Below the pieces are notes generated by a model. It did not search any database, was not told where the DNA came from, and saw only the letters and a program-made list of their open reading frames with translations. Shown here in pieces: positions 1 to 8,321 of a stretch of DNA of 33,283 nucleotides. Where the stretch lies: assembly GCA_015056005.1 (NCBI GenBank), contig SVHB01000027.1, positions 1-33,283 on the forward strand, written 5' to 3'. This stretch comes from Clostridiales bacterium (lineage in GTDB: Bacteria; Bacillota; Clostridia; Christensenellales; UBA1750). Numbering within the stretch: position 1 is the first letter of the stretch; each line of letters opens with the position of its first letter. The position numbers and the translations under genes are program-made.

Positions 1-2461
1 TGCCTGCGCCGCTTCTCATGTTTACGGTCGCATTTGTTGTGGCTTTACCTGTTGAAGAAACATTGGTGGTGGAGGAAGTTCCGGCGCCGCCTGCGTTATT
101 ATAGGCGGAAACGTCAACGCCGTCGGCATACTGAGCAAGTATCCAGCCCTTCATTGCGCCGATCTTGATCCTGCACATATTGCCGCTGATCTCGATGACG
201 GTGAACTGTTCGCCCTTGCTGATGGTCTCGATGACCTCGGACGAGGTGGAGGCGCTTGCGTACAGATTGCACTTAGCCGTTGCCTTGGAGATAAGGGATA
301 TGGTGGTAACGGAAGATGTGCTTCCGCTTGATGTGCTGCCGCTTGAGTTATTTCCTGCGGACGTATTGCCGGAGGAAGCGCTGCCGGAGTTTACGCTGGT
401 ATAATTCTCAACGTATTTGCTTGATATATAGCCTTCCTTGGAATCGACCTTTACCTTGTACCAGTCGCCGCTTACGCCGTATACTGCAACATAGGTACCA
501 TCGGATACCTTGCCGACGACGGAAGATGACGAGGACGCGCTCTGCCTTATGTTAAGGCTGGAAGTTGCGCTGGCAAGGCTTACATAGCCAAAGCCCATAA
601 CGCCGCCGCCTGAAGAAGAGCCGGTGTTTTCGGCTTCATTGAGCATTGTGAGGTTCTTGATATAATCGGTGTTTACATAGCCGCCCGTCTGACCGTACAC
701 GATCTTTGCCCATGAACCCGAAAGCTCAGTGATATATATGGTCTCGTTGGGGCTTACAGTGCCAAGGACCGATGCAGAGGTGCTCATCGCGCTCCTGATG
801 GAAAGAGACGAAGCAACGTTTGCCTGCGCTGTAGCTATAATTGTACCGCTTGTATTTCCAGCAGAAGAGCTGCCCGCATTCGTATTTGCGTTTTCGTTAT
901 AGGTTATGTTGCCAAGGGCGAGCTTTGAGATATAGCCCATCTGACCCTGGTATTTTACATATGCCCAGCTGTCATAAATTGCATAGATGGATACCTTATC
1001 GCCGTTTCTGAGCGCAGCGACCAAGCTTGCGCCCGAGGTTTCAAGGCCGGATATCATGGCAACGGTATTTATGGAAGAAATCTCGGCAGTGCCGATCTCC
1101 TTGCTGCCGTCGCCCATAGTGGCTAGGCCGCTGCCGGCAGAAGTGCCGCCCATGGTCGTACCCTGAGAGGGCGCGGAAACGGTGGACTGCACAAAGTCTT
1201 CCACCTTTATCGCAGCGTTTTCATAATAGAAATTAAGAATATTTGTATAGGAAAGACCTTCCGTCGCCATCTGCTGCGCGCCGCGCTGAGAAAGGCCCAC
1301 GCCATGGCCGTATCTGCAGAAGTCAAGATAGTGTATGCCGCCGCCGGAGGTGACCCTTGCCATTCTCAGATCGTGCTCAAGATCGGCATAGGGCTTGATC
1401 TCGTCCATAATGCTGAAGGAAAGATTATAAGAGCCCACATTGGAAGTAAGGGCAATGTTCACTGTCCTGTAATTGATGGAATTATAGTATTTGGGGTTGG
1501 TCAGCGCCAAACCGTCGTAGCTTAATATATCAACATTGCCTGAGCTTGTACCGGCGACCGAAGCTACCTTTTTTCTAATAAAATTATCCAGCTCGCTGCT
1601 GTTGGTCTTGCCCTTATTGGTAAAATAAACGCTGCCGATAAGGCTTGCGGGGTTCCTTACATCGTACGGGTCTTCCTTGACCACATAGCATGCGGGAGAA
1701 TCCCTGTCGGACCACACGTTTGCGGGAGTATCGGTCTCGCCGCCGTTAGATGCGCTGTAATAAGCATCTATCAGCTTACCGCCGTAGGTCAAAACCATGC
1801 CCTTTGTCTCGTTGACAGCGCGGATGACAACATTATCGGAAGAGCGATAGCCTTTGTATACCTGATCGTTTGAGGTATCGACTATATCATATGTCCCACT
1901 GCCGTCCATGCGCTTATATGCATAGGTCCTGGCTGCCACTGTCTGCGCCTTGAGAGCTTCGATGGGCCAGTCGTTGCCCATTTCGTTTGCGACAACGCCG
2001 CAGAGATAATCCTCAATAAAGAGAGTATTTACTAAGGTAAGGTTGCTTGAGGAGGCATAGAAAGTAAAGCTGCCCTTATATGAACGGGAGCCGTATTTGG
2101 TGTTGCTCAAAGTTATATAGCTTGAAAGGCCTGTGGTGTCGGCGTAATTGAGCAGAAGCACGGGGCTTGAAAGGCTGTGCGTCTGTCCGCTCGTATCGGT
2201 TATCCGAACAGTTGAACCCGAAGCGGATACTGTTATTGACCTACCCTTATCAAGCGCAACTTCTCCATGACCGCTTATACCGTACGATCCGTTGATCTTC
2301 ATGGTGACTGAGGATATGGAGCCCATGGATTCCATCTTGACCCTTATCATACCGTCGGTCGCGGCATATGCGGTATCAGGCCTAAACACAGGGATGAGCG
2401 TTATGCACATCACAAGTGCAAGGAACACCGATAAATATTTTCTCAATCTGTTTACTTTCAT
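1..2461 (-). CDS. SpoIID/LytB-domain secreted protein with SH3 repeats (3' end beyond window)
   Basis: Only the first 820 codons are in the window; no stop occurs before the left edge. The start ATG follows a GAGGGG SD. Residues 1-33 are a signal peptide (basic start, hydrophobic core, AYA-AT cleavage site). The SpoIID/LytB domain follows: YLCGVVANEMG around residue 155, with E160 at the position of the catalytic Glu of SpoIID lytic transglycosylases, then WPIEALKAQTVAARTYA, AYYSASNGGET and GHGVGLSQRGAQQMA. Behind it come bacterial SH3 repeats at about 460-519, 540-602, 620-682 and 720-779, and a fifth beginning near 807, joined by Ser/Gly/Thr linkers. SpoIID of Bacillus cuts glycan strands during engulfment and lacks such SH3 domains, so this is better read as a wall-binding peptidoglycan hydrolase that may act in sporulation or growth. 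Family assignment is firm; the exact role is inferred. Confidence 0.9.
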   Translation of the reverse strand, partial: MKVNRLRKYLSVFLALVMCITLIPVFRPDTAYAATDGMIRVKMESMGSISSVTMKINGSYGISGHGEVALDKGRSITVSASGSTVRITDTSGQTHSLSSPVLLLNYADTTGLSSYITLSNTKYGSRSYKGSFTFYASSSNLTLVNTLFIEDYLCGVVANEMGNDWPIEALKAQTVAARTYAYKRMDGSGTYDIVDTSNDQVYKGYRSSDNVVIRAVNETKGMVLTYGGKLIDAYYSASNGGETDTPANVWSDRDSPACYVVKEDPYDVRNPASLIGSVYFTNKGKTNSSELDNFIRKKVASVAGTSSGNVDILSYDGLALTNPKYYNSINYRTVNIALTSNVGSYNLSFSIMDEIKPYADLEHDLRMARVTSGGGIHYLDFCRYGHGVGLSQRGAQQMATEGLSYTNILNFYYENAAIKVEDFVQSTVSAPSQGTTMGGTSAGSGLATMGDGSKEIGTAEISSINTVAMISGLETSGASLVAALRNGDKVSIYAIYDSWAYVKYQGQMGYISKLALGNITYNENANTNAGSSSAGNTSGTIIATAQANVASSLSIRSAMSTSASVLGTVSPNETIYITELSGSWAKIVYGQTGGYVNTDYIKNLTMLNEAENTGSSSGGGVMGFGYVSLASATSSLNIRQSASSSSSVVGKVSDGTYVAVYGVSGDWYKVKVDSKEGYISSKYVENYTSVNSGSASSGNTSAGNNSSGSTSSGSTSSVTTISLISKATAKCNLYASASTSSEVIETISKGEQFTVIEISGNMCRIKIGAMKGWILAQYADGVDVSAYNNAGGAGTSSTTNVSSTGKATTNATVNMRSGAG

Positions 2462-2507
2462 GTATTTGCCCCTCATTGTTTACGGATATTTGGGATATCG
2501 CTTAATA

Positions 2508-2536
2508 ATTTTACTATATAAAGAACGAAACTTCAA
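2508..2536 (-). promoter_or_regulatory. Promoter of the SpoIID-domain gene
   Basis: On the minus strand, TTGAAG (2531-2536) and TAAAAT (2508-2513) are separated by 17 bp, about 45 bp upstream of the start codon. An inverted repeat CGAAAC/GTTTCG (2526-2531 and 2545-2550) overlaps the -35 box. Confidence 0.6.
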
Positions 2537-2585
2537 TAAAATTCGTTTCGCAAATATCAAAGTTTTCGTTATTGGTATATTTATA

Positions 2586-2620
2586 CGGAAAAACCCGCGA
2601 ATCAACGGATCCGCGGGTCT
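2586..2620 (-). terminator. Rho-independent terminator of the ferredoxin gene
   Basis: Minus-strand hairpin ACCCGCG / CGCGGGT (7 bp, arms 2612-2618 and 2593-2599) followed by TTTTTCC, starting 14 bases after the ferredoxin stop. Confidence 0.8.
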
Positions 2621-2631
2621 TCGACGAGTAA

Positions 2632-2820
<189 letters not shown>

Positions 2821-2827
2821 TTATTTA

Positions 2828-2875
2828 CACACAAGTGTGCACAAACATAATAACATAAACTCCAAAAAAGTGCAA
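2828..2875 (-). promoter_or_regulatory. Ferredoxin promoter with small dyad at the transcription start
   Basis: Minus strand: -35 TTGCAC (2870-2875), 17-bp spacer, -10 TATTAT (2847-2852). The inverted repeat CACAC-AA-GTGTG (2828-2839) lies just downstream of the predicted start site, a place where a repressor could bind. Confidence 0.65.
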
Positions 2876-2933
2876 GGCTATTTCTGAATTACATACGGGG
2901 TGTGTGGGCATGATATTTTATTGAGGTGATAAA

Positions 2934-3656
2934 ATGCTTACGGCATTTATTAGAGCTGCGATAATCTACCTTGTCGTTATAGTCGTTTTTCGGGCAATGG
3001 GCAAAAGGCAGGTGGGTCAAATACAGCCTTATGAGCTCATATTGGTCATAATGGTCGCAGATTTTGCATCCTCTCCCCTTGAAGGCTCGGGAACCCCGCT
3101 TATAAACGGCATTTTGCCGATATTTGCACTTGTGCTCATAAACAGCATTATAACAATAATAACCTACAAATCGCAGAAGCTCAAATCGATAGTAAACGGC
3201 AAGCCTACGGTTCTTGTTCACAACGGAAAGATAGACGTAAACGAAATGAAAAAACAGGCTTTTTCCGTTTCCGATCTGCTTGAAGAACTGCGTCTTGGCG
3301 GTTTTTCCGATATAACCGGCGTGGGCTGTGCAATCCTGGAATCATCGGGAAAGCTCTCCATATTTCCGATATCTCAGAAGCGACCGCTTTCCCCCAAGGA
3401 TGTGAACATAAAACCTGATTACGAAACAGTCGATCTTACTTTGATCGTGGACGGCAAGGTTCAAAGGAATAACCTTTCATTCGGCAAAGTGAGCGAAAGC
3501 TGGCTCATGGGACTGCTTAAGGATTTTGGCGCAAAGCCCGATGAAATACTGCTTTTAACCCTAACATCCTCGGGAGTTGCTCATATGCAGAAAAAGGATG
3601 CAAGTGAACCCATAACGCAGAAAAAAGTACTTTCACCAAGCGAGGTGGTCTGGTGA
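2934..3656 (+). CDS. DUF421 (YetF-family) membrane protein
   Basis: A 240-residue protein of the YetF/DUF421 family, whose biochemical role is not settled. N-terminal hydrophobic segments (about 4-22, 34-50 and 58-78) are followed by a soluble domain. The family signature RAMGKRQVGQ with the following QPYEL lies at about 20-35. ATG is preceded by TGAGGTGAT, a strong SD. The stop overlaps the start of the DUF4363 gene, so the two are translationally coupled. No convincing vegetative promoter was found in the 130 bases upstream. Confidence 0.9.
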   Translation: MLTAFIRAAIIYLVVIVVFRAMGKRQVGQIQPYELILVIMVADFASSPLEGSGTPLINGILPIFALVLINSIITIITYKSQKLKSIVNGKPTVLVHNGKIDVNEMKKQAFSVSDLLEELRLGGFSDITGVGCAILESSGKLSIFPISQKRPLSPKDVNIKPDYETVDLTLIVDGKVQRNNLSFGKVSESWLMGLLKDFGAKPDEILLLTLTSSGVAHMQKKDASEPITQKKVLSPSEVVW

Positions 3657-4033
3657 AAAGCGCAATAACCATGATTATTATCTGCCTTGTCATCCTTTCA
3701 CTTTCCGCAGGATGTGCATACCTGATGCACATGCAGTCGCACGAGCTTATGGATATTTGTGAAACGATGCTTTCATCCATTGAAGAAGGCGAAGACGAAA
3801 AAGCCCTGCAGACGCTTGAAAGCCTGCAGGGCAAATACGACAAATATTCTCATTTCTGGCAGATGACCATTGAACATGAGACCATAGAGCATGTCAGCGA
3901 GCACATAAAAGAGCTCGAGACAGATCTTTTATACGGCGTAACTTATATGGCAAGGCGCGACTGCGCGCTTCTCATAGAAGCGATAGAAAGCATCAACGAG
4001 AACCTCTGGCCGCATTTTGGCAATATACTTTGA
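3653..4033 (+). CDS. DUF4363-type membrane-anchored protein
   Basis: A 126-residue protein with an N-terminal signal anchor (about 4-25, containing LSLSAGC that could also be read as a lipobox-like cysteine) and a helical remainder rich in Glu, Leu and His. It starts with GTG in a GTGA overlap with the DUF421 stop. Pairing of DUF421 with a DUF4363 protein is common in clostridial genomes, which supports the label. No enzyme motif is visible. Its stop codon abuts the stop codon of the convergent aminopeptidase gene. Confidence 0.75.
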   Translation: MKSAITMIIICLVILSLSAGCAYLMHMQSHELMDICETMLSSIEEGEDEKALQTLESLQGKYDKYSHFWQMTIEHETIEHVSEHIKELETDLLYGVTYMARRDCALLIEAIESINENLWPHFGNIL

Positions 4034-5149
4034 TCACTTGAGGTTTTCGGGGTTCAAACAAAGAAGATCTTCAACTACGAAAAGACCGTCTTTTCTTACC
4101 AGCTCTCCATCGAAATATATCTCGCCGCCGCCGAATTCTTCGGTCTGGATGAGCACCAGATCCCAATGGATAGCGCTGAGATTGCCGTTGGGGGCTTCGT
4201 CATAGCAGCAGCCGGGGGTGAAATGGATGGAACCCGCTATCTTTTCGTCAAACAGGGTGTCCTTCATGGGCTCTGTGATATAGGGGTTCACGCCGATGGC
4301 AAACTCGCCGACAAACCTTGCGCCCTCATCGGTATCAAGGATCTTGTTCACGAGCTCATCATTGTTGGCGCTCGCCTTCACTATCTTACCGTTTTCAAAG
4401 GTAAAGGAAATGTTTTCGAAGGTAAAGCCATTATAAAGCGAAGGAGTGTTGAAGGTAATAACTCCGTTAACGCTGTCGCGCACAGGCGCGGTGAAAACCT
4501 CGCCGTCGGGGATATTATTGCTGCCCGCGCATTTGATAGCGGGAATACCCTTGATTGAGAAGGAAATATCGGTATCCTTTGCCACCAGCCTTACCTTATC
4601 GGTGCTGTTGAGCCTGTTTACCAGAGCATCCATAGCCTGAGACATCTTGTTATAATCCAGGCAGCATACATTGAAATAATAATCCTCAAAAGCATCGGTG
4701 GACATATTGGCCTGCTGAGCCATGGAGGGGCTGGGATATCTGAGCACTACCCACTTGGTATTGCGTACGCGCTCCTGAGTGTGCACGGGATCGTTATAGA
4801 GCCTCATGAACATATCCATCTTATCGCCGGGAACATCGGAGAGCTCGGAAGAATTGATGCCGGAGCGAAGGCCGATATAAGCGTCCATCTTTTCCATTCT
4901 GGCTCTGTCGATCTGAGCCTCGAGCTTTATCGTCTCCTCGTCAAGACCCAGCAGCATCTGACGCCGAACTGCGTTATCCTGCAAAAGCACATGGGGATGA
5001 CCGCCGGCAGCATAGGCTTCCTTTACGAGAGCCTTGACCAAAGGCAGCTCAAGACCGAAATTTTCGATAAGAATGTGCTCGCCCTTTTGAAGCCTGCAGG
5101 AATAGTTGACAAGATTATAAGCCAGTTTTTCAATTCTGGGATCGGTCAT
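4034..5149 (-). CDS. M29-family metallo-aminopeptidase
   Basis: A 371-residue cytosolic aminopeptidase of the M29 (aminopeptidase T/AmpS/PepS) family, which removes N-terminal residues from peptides with a two-metal centre. The expected ligands are visible: E217 in NNIPDGEVFTAP, E282 in GEFAIGVNP, H309 in SIHFTPG, and H328/D330 in SAIHWDLV. At 371 residues it is somewhat shorter than the roughly 400 of AmpS. ATG follows AGAGAGG, five bases after the glycosyltransferase stop, so it is the last gene of the yabP-yabQ-divIC-glycosyltransferase block. No terminator separates it from DUF4363. Confidence 0.9.
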   Translation of the reverse strand: MTDPRIEKLAYNLVNYSCRLQKGEHILIENFGLELPLVKALVKEAYAAGGHPHVLLQDNAVRRQMLLGLDEETIKLEAQIDRARMEKMDAYIGLRSGINSSELSDVPGDKMDMFMRLYNDPVHTQERVRNTKWVVLRYPSPSMAQQANMSTDAFEDYYFNVCCLDYNKMSQAMDALVNRLNSTDKVRLVAKDTDISFSIKGIPAIKCAGSNNIPDGEVFTAPVRDSVNGVITFNTPSLYNGFTFENISFTFENGKIVKASANNDELVNKILDTDEGARFVGEFAIGVNPYITEPMKDTLFDEKIAGSIHFTPGCCYDEAPNGNLSAIHWDLVLIQTEEFGGGEIYFDGELVRKDGLFVVEDLLCLNPENLK

Positions 5150-5154
5150 CTTTA

Positions 5155-6087
5155 TTACCTCTCTTTTTGTTCTTTATCTTCAAAACCGTAGGTTCTTGAT
5201 ATAAGATACAAAGGCCTGTCCATGGTTTCCTCATATATCCTTCCGATATATTCGCCAAGGATGTACATGCCCAGCATCAAAGCACCTCCGACCAAAAGCA
5301 CGCTCATTATGATCCAGCCAGCGCTGCCGAATTTCAGCAAAAGGGTCAGGACAAGCATAACAAACGCAGCTATAATTTCGACGATACCTATCAAAGATAA
5401 AAATTTGATGGGTGTTACCGAAAACGAGAATATCCCGTCAAATGCGAGCTTGAGCATCTTTTTGAGGGGATATTTTGTTGTGCCCGCAAATCTTTCATGG
5501 CGCTCGAATTCAAAGGGATACTGCCTGTACCCCACCCAGCTGACCATACCGCGAAGGAAGGTGCCGTGCTCCCGCATGGAAAGTATGGCGTCTTTGACCT
5601 TTTTGTCTATGATCCTGAAATCGCCGGTATCTTTAGGAATATCGATGCCCGCAAGGGCGTTGAGAGTCCTGTAAAAAGCAAAAGCGGTAAACTTCTTGAA
5701 AGCGCTCTCGCCCTGCCTGGACTTGCGCTTTCCGTATACCACATCATAGCCTTCGCGCCATTTTTCAAGCATCTTTGGCAGAAGCTCGGGCGGATCCTGA
5801 AGATCTGCGTCAATTATCGCTATGGCCTGTCCACAAGCCATTTTAAGGCCTGCTCTCACAGCCATCTGGTGCCCGAAATTTCTGGCAAAATCAATTATTT
5901 TTACTTTATCGTCATCGCCTGCGCCAGACAAAAGCACATCGTAAGTCCCGTCGCGCGAGCCGTCGTTTACAAAAATCAGTTCATAATCGCCCTCAAGCGG
6001 CAAAAGTGCGCTTTTCAGGCGCTTATAGGTCTCTGTTATGACCTCTTTTTCGTTATACATGGGTATAACAACAGAAAGCAGCGGCAT
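5155..6087 (-). CDS. Family 2 glycosyltransferase with C-terminal membrane anchor (GtrB/DPM-like)
   Basis: A 310-residue membrane-bound glycosyltransferase of the type that moves a sugar from a nucleotide donor to undecaprenyl phosphate. GT-A motifs: VVIPMYNE (6-13), FVNDGSRDGT (39-48), IIDADLQDPPEL (91-102) with the metal-binding DAD, and GDFRIID. Two transmembrane helices follow at about 230-295. The start at 6087 was chosen over a longer open frame because MPLLSVVIPMYNE is the normal family start, it follows GAGGTC, and it lies 7 bases after the divIC stop. Substrate unknown; a cell-wall or lipid-linked sugar is likely. Confidence 0.88.
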   Translation of the reverse strand: MPLLSVVIPMYNEKEVITETYKRLKSALLPLEGDYELIFVNDGSRDGTYDVLLSGAGDDDKVKIIDFARNFGHQMAVRAGLKMACGQAIAIIDADLQDPPELLPKMLEKWREGYDVVYGKRKSRQGESAFKKFTAFAFYRTLNALAGIDIPKDTGDFRIIDKKVKDAILSMREHGTFLRGMVSWVGYRQYPFEFERHERFAGTTKYPLKKMLKLAFDGIFSFSVTPIKFLSLIGIVEIIAAFVMLVLTLLLKFGSAGWIIMSVLLVGGALMLGMYILGEYIGRIYEETMDRPLYLISRTYGFEDKEQKER

Positions 6088-6094
6088 GTTGACC

Positions 6095-6451
6095 TCAATT
6101 TCCGGTGGAATCTTCCACAAATCTGATCTCGTTTTCCTTGAGCAGACCAAGCTGCTCCCTTGCAACGGAAAGGATGTAATCCTCCGTCATCATATACTGA
6201 AGCTCCAAAGTGAGCTCTTCGTTTTCGAGTTTGGTTTCTTCAAGCTGTGCCTGAAGGCGCTCATATTCCTTCTGCTGCGTTCTGATCTCGCCGTACTGGC
6301 TGATCATTTTGCTGCCGCCCAGAAGAATTATTGCGCCGCAAATAATAAGCAGTGTATTGCGCTTCTTTTTACGCTGCGCAACCTGCTTTAAGTAAACCAC
6401 ATTATCATAGGTTTTATTCTTTTTTCTTCTCGGTTTTTGCTTTAAGCTCAT
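6095..6451 (-). CDS. divIC: Septum formation initiator DivIC (FtsB-like)
   Basis: A 118-residue bitopic division protein. It has a basic cytoplasmic start (KQKPRRKKNK), one transmembrane helix at about 34-54, and then a coiled coil (about 57-85, rich in Glu/Leu/Gln) as in the DivIC/FtsB family, which joins FtsL and DivIB at the septum. Its place directly after yabP-yabQ matches Bacillus subtilis. The ATG at 6451 lies inside yabQ (38-base overlap) with no clear SD, so translation is probably coupled to yabQ; no better in-frame start was seen. Confidence 0.88.
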   Translation of the reverse strand: MSLKQKPRRKKNKTYDNVVYLKQVAQRKKKRNTLLIICGAIILLGGSKMISQYGEIRTQQKEYERLQAQLEETKLENEELTLELQYMMTEDYILSVAREQLGLLKENEIRFVEDSTGN

Positions 6452-6752
6452 GAAGCTTTGGTTTTGCGTAAAACGCTATCCTTTCAAAAATGGTCATAAG
6501 CAGAAGGAACCCAAGGACAGCTCCCAACAGCATGTATCCCCTTAATTCTCCCCTGCCCTTATATATAACGACAAACAGCACCGATACGGTTGCAGCCACG
6601 GAAAAAAGCGCATCAAAAAACGCGTTTATCAAAAAGCCCCCGCCAAAGGCATTTCTTATTGACCCAAGAACCCTGTATACGATATACAGTCCTGCGCCAA
6701 GATACAGAAAGCTTAAGAATATAAGCCACTGGCCAGATGTTTCAAATGCCAT
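6414..6752 (-). CDS. yabQ: Spore cortex biosynthesis protein YabQ
   Basis: A 112-residue integral membrane protein with hydrophobic helices at about 8-29, 42-65 and 73-93 and a very basic tail (KLHELKAKTEKKK). In B. subtilis YabQ is made in the mother cell, sits in the forespore membranes and is needed for cortex formation. The order yabP-yabQ-divIC and the size support the name. It starts two bases after the yabP stop without a visible SD, so it is presumably coupled to yabP. Confidence 0.85.
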   Translation of the reverse strand: MAFETSGQWLIFLSFLYLGAGLYIVYRVLGSIRNAFGGGFLINAFFDALFSVAATVSVLFVVIYKGRGELRGYMLLGAVLGFLLLMTIFERIAFYAKPKLHELKAKTEKKKE

Positions 6753-6754
6753 GG

Positions 6755-7051
6755 CTATGAAAACAAACGGCTTATAAGGCCCTTTTTCTTGCCCATGGCA
6801 TCGCTGTCGTCATATTCAAGAGCGTAGACATAGCCTTCGACCGCAAGTATGCCCTGATCAAGGTCAAGGCGAACTATGTGCAGCCCCTTGCCCGAGAGTA
6901 TCACTGCGCCTGTTTCGGTCAGAAGAACCACCTGCTCCTCGTTAAAGCTTTCAACATCGGTCACACCCGTAAAAGCCGCGCTTTCGCGGTTATCCAGGCT
7001 TACCTGATGTCCCTTCTGGCGGATCGTTTTGATCTCATAGCCGCTGTTCAT
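6755..7051 (-). CDS. yabP: Sporulation protein YabP
   Basis: A 98-residue soluble protein of the YabP/YqfC family: beta-rich, with NRESAAFTGVTDVESFNEEQVVLLTETGAVILSGKGLHI matching the family core in its usual spacing. YabP is a mother-cell sporulation protein in Bacillus. The ATG at 7051 follows GAGGTGAT, but that SD is entirely inside the 3' arm of a long hairpin (7053-7091), which suggests translational control. It is the first gene of the block running to the aminopeptidase. Confidence 0.87.
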   Translation of the reverse strand: MNSGYEIKTIRQKGHQVSLDNRESAAFTGVTDVESFNEEQVVLLTETGAVILSGKGLHIVRLDLDQGILAVEGYVYALEYDDSDAMGKKKGLISRLFS

Positions 7052-7052
7052 A

Positions 7053-7091
7053 TTATCACCTCGTCATAAAGATATTATGACAAGGTGATAA
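7053..7091 (-). promoter_or_regulatory. 17-bp hairpin that buries the yabP ribosome binding site
   Basis: Arms 7075-7091 and 7053-7069 with a 5-nt loop. In the minus-strand RNA all 17 positions pair (one as G-U); in plus-strand RNA that position is a C-A mismatch, so the structure favours the yabP sense. The 3' arm contains GAGGTGAT, the yabP SD, and the start codon lies one base beyond the stem. There is no T tract, so it is not a standard terminator of the upstream kdgK gene. Confidence 0.75.
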
Positions 7092-7112
7092 ACAGAACAG
7101 TTATTTTATTTA

Positions 7113-8141
7113 TTATCTCTGTACACGGCCGGAGACGCTGCCGCCCATGAGCGCCTTGACTTCGTCAACGGTCACGCGGTTGTAGTCGCCTTCGATGGTG
7201 TGCTTGAGAGCGGATGCCGCAACGGCGTATTCGATAGCGCTCTGATTGTCGTAGCCTTCGATCATGGAGTAGATCAGACCTGCGCCGAAGGAGTCGCCGC
7301 CGCCTACACGGTCAACGATACGGATGGAATACTTCTTGCTCTTGAAGAAGGAATCGTCCTTTGCGTCATACAGAAGACCGGACCAGTTGTTGTCGTTTGC
7401 GGAAATGCTCTCTCTTAAAGTAATGCCGACATACTTGCATCCGAAACGCTCAACGAGCTGACGTGCAACGGACTTGTAGCCTTCGTCGGAGAGCTTACCG
7501 GACTCGATATCGGTGGAATCGGCATGGATGCCGAACACGTCTGCGGAATCCTCTTCGTTTGCGATGAGAACGTCAACGTACTTTACGATCTCGCCCATGA
7601 CCTGACCGGCCTTTTCCTTGCTCCACAGGTTCTTTCTGTAGTTAAGGTCGCAGGAAACGGTGATGCCCTTAGCCTTTGCAGCCTTGACGGCTTCAAGAGT
7701 GATCGCAGCAGCGTTGTCGGAAACGGCGGGAGTTATGCCGGTGAAATGGAACCAGATTGCATCTTCAAAAATCTCGTCCCAGTTAAAATCGGTGGTCTCA
7801 GCAAGAGAGATGGAAGAGCCTGCGCGGTCATAAACAACCTTGGAGGGACGCATGGAAGCGCCCTTTTCGCAGTAATAAATACCTACGCGGGGGCCGCCTC
7901 TGGAGCAAAGAGAGGTGTTAACGCCGAAGTATCTCATGGAATTGAGGCAAGCCTCGCCGATGGGATTCTTGGGCAGCTTGGATACAAAATAAGGATCCAG
8001 GCCGTAATTTGCAAGAGAAACGCTTACGTTGGCTTCAGCGCCGCCGAAAGTAGCCTCGAACTTATCGGTCTGCAAAAAGCGCAGATATCCTTCGGGTGCA
8101 AGGCGCAGCATGACTTCGCCAAAGCATACGACTTTTTTCAT
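7113..8141 (-). CDS. kdgK: 2-keto-3-deoxygluconate kinase (PfkB/ribokinase family)
   Basis: A 342-residue cytosolic kinase that phosphorylates 2-keto-3-deoxygluconate from uronate or pectin breakdown, feeding KDPG aldolase. Seen: start GEVMLRLAPEGYLRF typical of KdgK, substrate-side GGAEANVS (33-40), NEEDSADVFG (195-204), and the PfkB signature DRVGGGDSFGAG (277-288) with catalytic D283. Other PfkB sugar kinases share the fold, so the substrate is inferred from the N-terminal similarity. The gene is monocistronic with a near-consensus promoter. Neither KDPG aldolase nor uronate isomerase is in the window. Confidence 0.8.
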   Translation of the reverse strand: MKKVVCFGEVMLRLAPEGYLRFLQTDKFEATFGGAEANVSVSLANYGLDPYFVSKLPKNPIGEACLNSMRYFGVNTSLCSRGGPRVGIYYCEKGASMRPSKVVYDRAGSSISLAETTDFNWDEIFEDAIWFHFTGITPAVSDNAAAITLEAVKAAKAKGITVSCDLNYRKNLWSKEKAGQVMGEIVKYVDVLIANEEDSADVFGIHADSTDIESGKLSDEGYKSVARQLVERFGCKYVGITLRESISANDNNWSGLLYDAKDDSFFKSKKYSIRIVDRVGGGDSFGAGLIYSMIEGYDNQSAIEYAVAASALKHTIEGDYNRVTVDEVKALMGGSVSGRVQR

Positions 8142-8175
8142 GGCAATGACCTCATTTCAATTTATAGTCGATTAT

Positions 8176-8204
8176 ATTATAACACTATAAAATTGCCTTT
8201 GCAA
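8176..8204 (-). promoter_or_regulatory. kdgK promoter
   Basis: Minus strand: -35 TTGCAA (8199-8204), 17-bp spacer, perfect -10 TATAAT (8176-8181). A short inverted repeat ATTGC-CTTT-GCAAT overlaps the -35 box and could be an operator. Confidence 0.75.
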
Positions 8205-8219
8205 TAATCAGGAAATATT

Positions 8220-8240
8220 AGCCGCTTTTGCAAAGCGGCT
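8220..8240. repeat. Perfect 9-bp hairpin between divergent promoters
   Basis: AGCCGCTTT-TGC-AAAGCGGCT lies upstream of both the kdgK promoter and the UROD operon promoter. It resembles a terminator stem but follows no gene, so it may be an operator or a relic. Confidence 0.6.
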
Positions 8241-8288
8241 TTCATAAAACCGCAATATAAGTTACGCGTCTTTCAAAAAACAATATTT

Positions 8289-8321
8289 TTGATACACAAT
8301 CAAACACATTTATGTTATTAT
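8289..8321 (+). promoter_or_regulatory. Promoter of the UROD-UROD-M20 operon
   Basis: -35 TTGATA (8289-8294) and -10 TATGTT (8311-8316), spacer 16; an overlapping TATTAT (8316-8321) is an alternative -10. The first gene starts about 50 bases downstream after a strong AAAGGAGG SD. Confidence 0.5.

Noticed and set aside
7053-7091. Simple terminator of kdgK
   Set aside because: The stem is not followed by a U tract; it runs directly into the yabP start codon.
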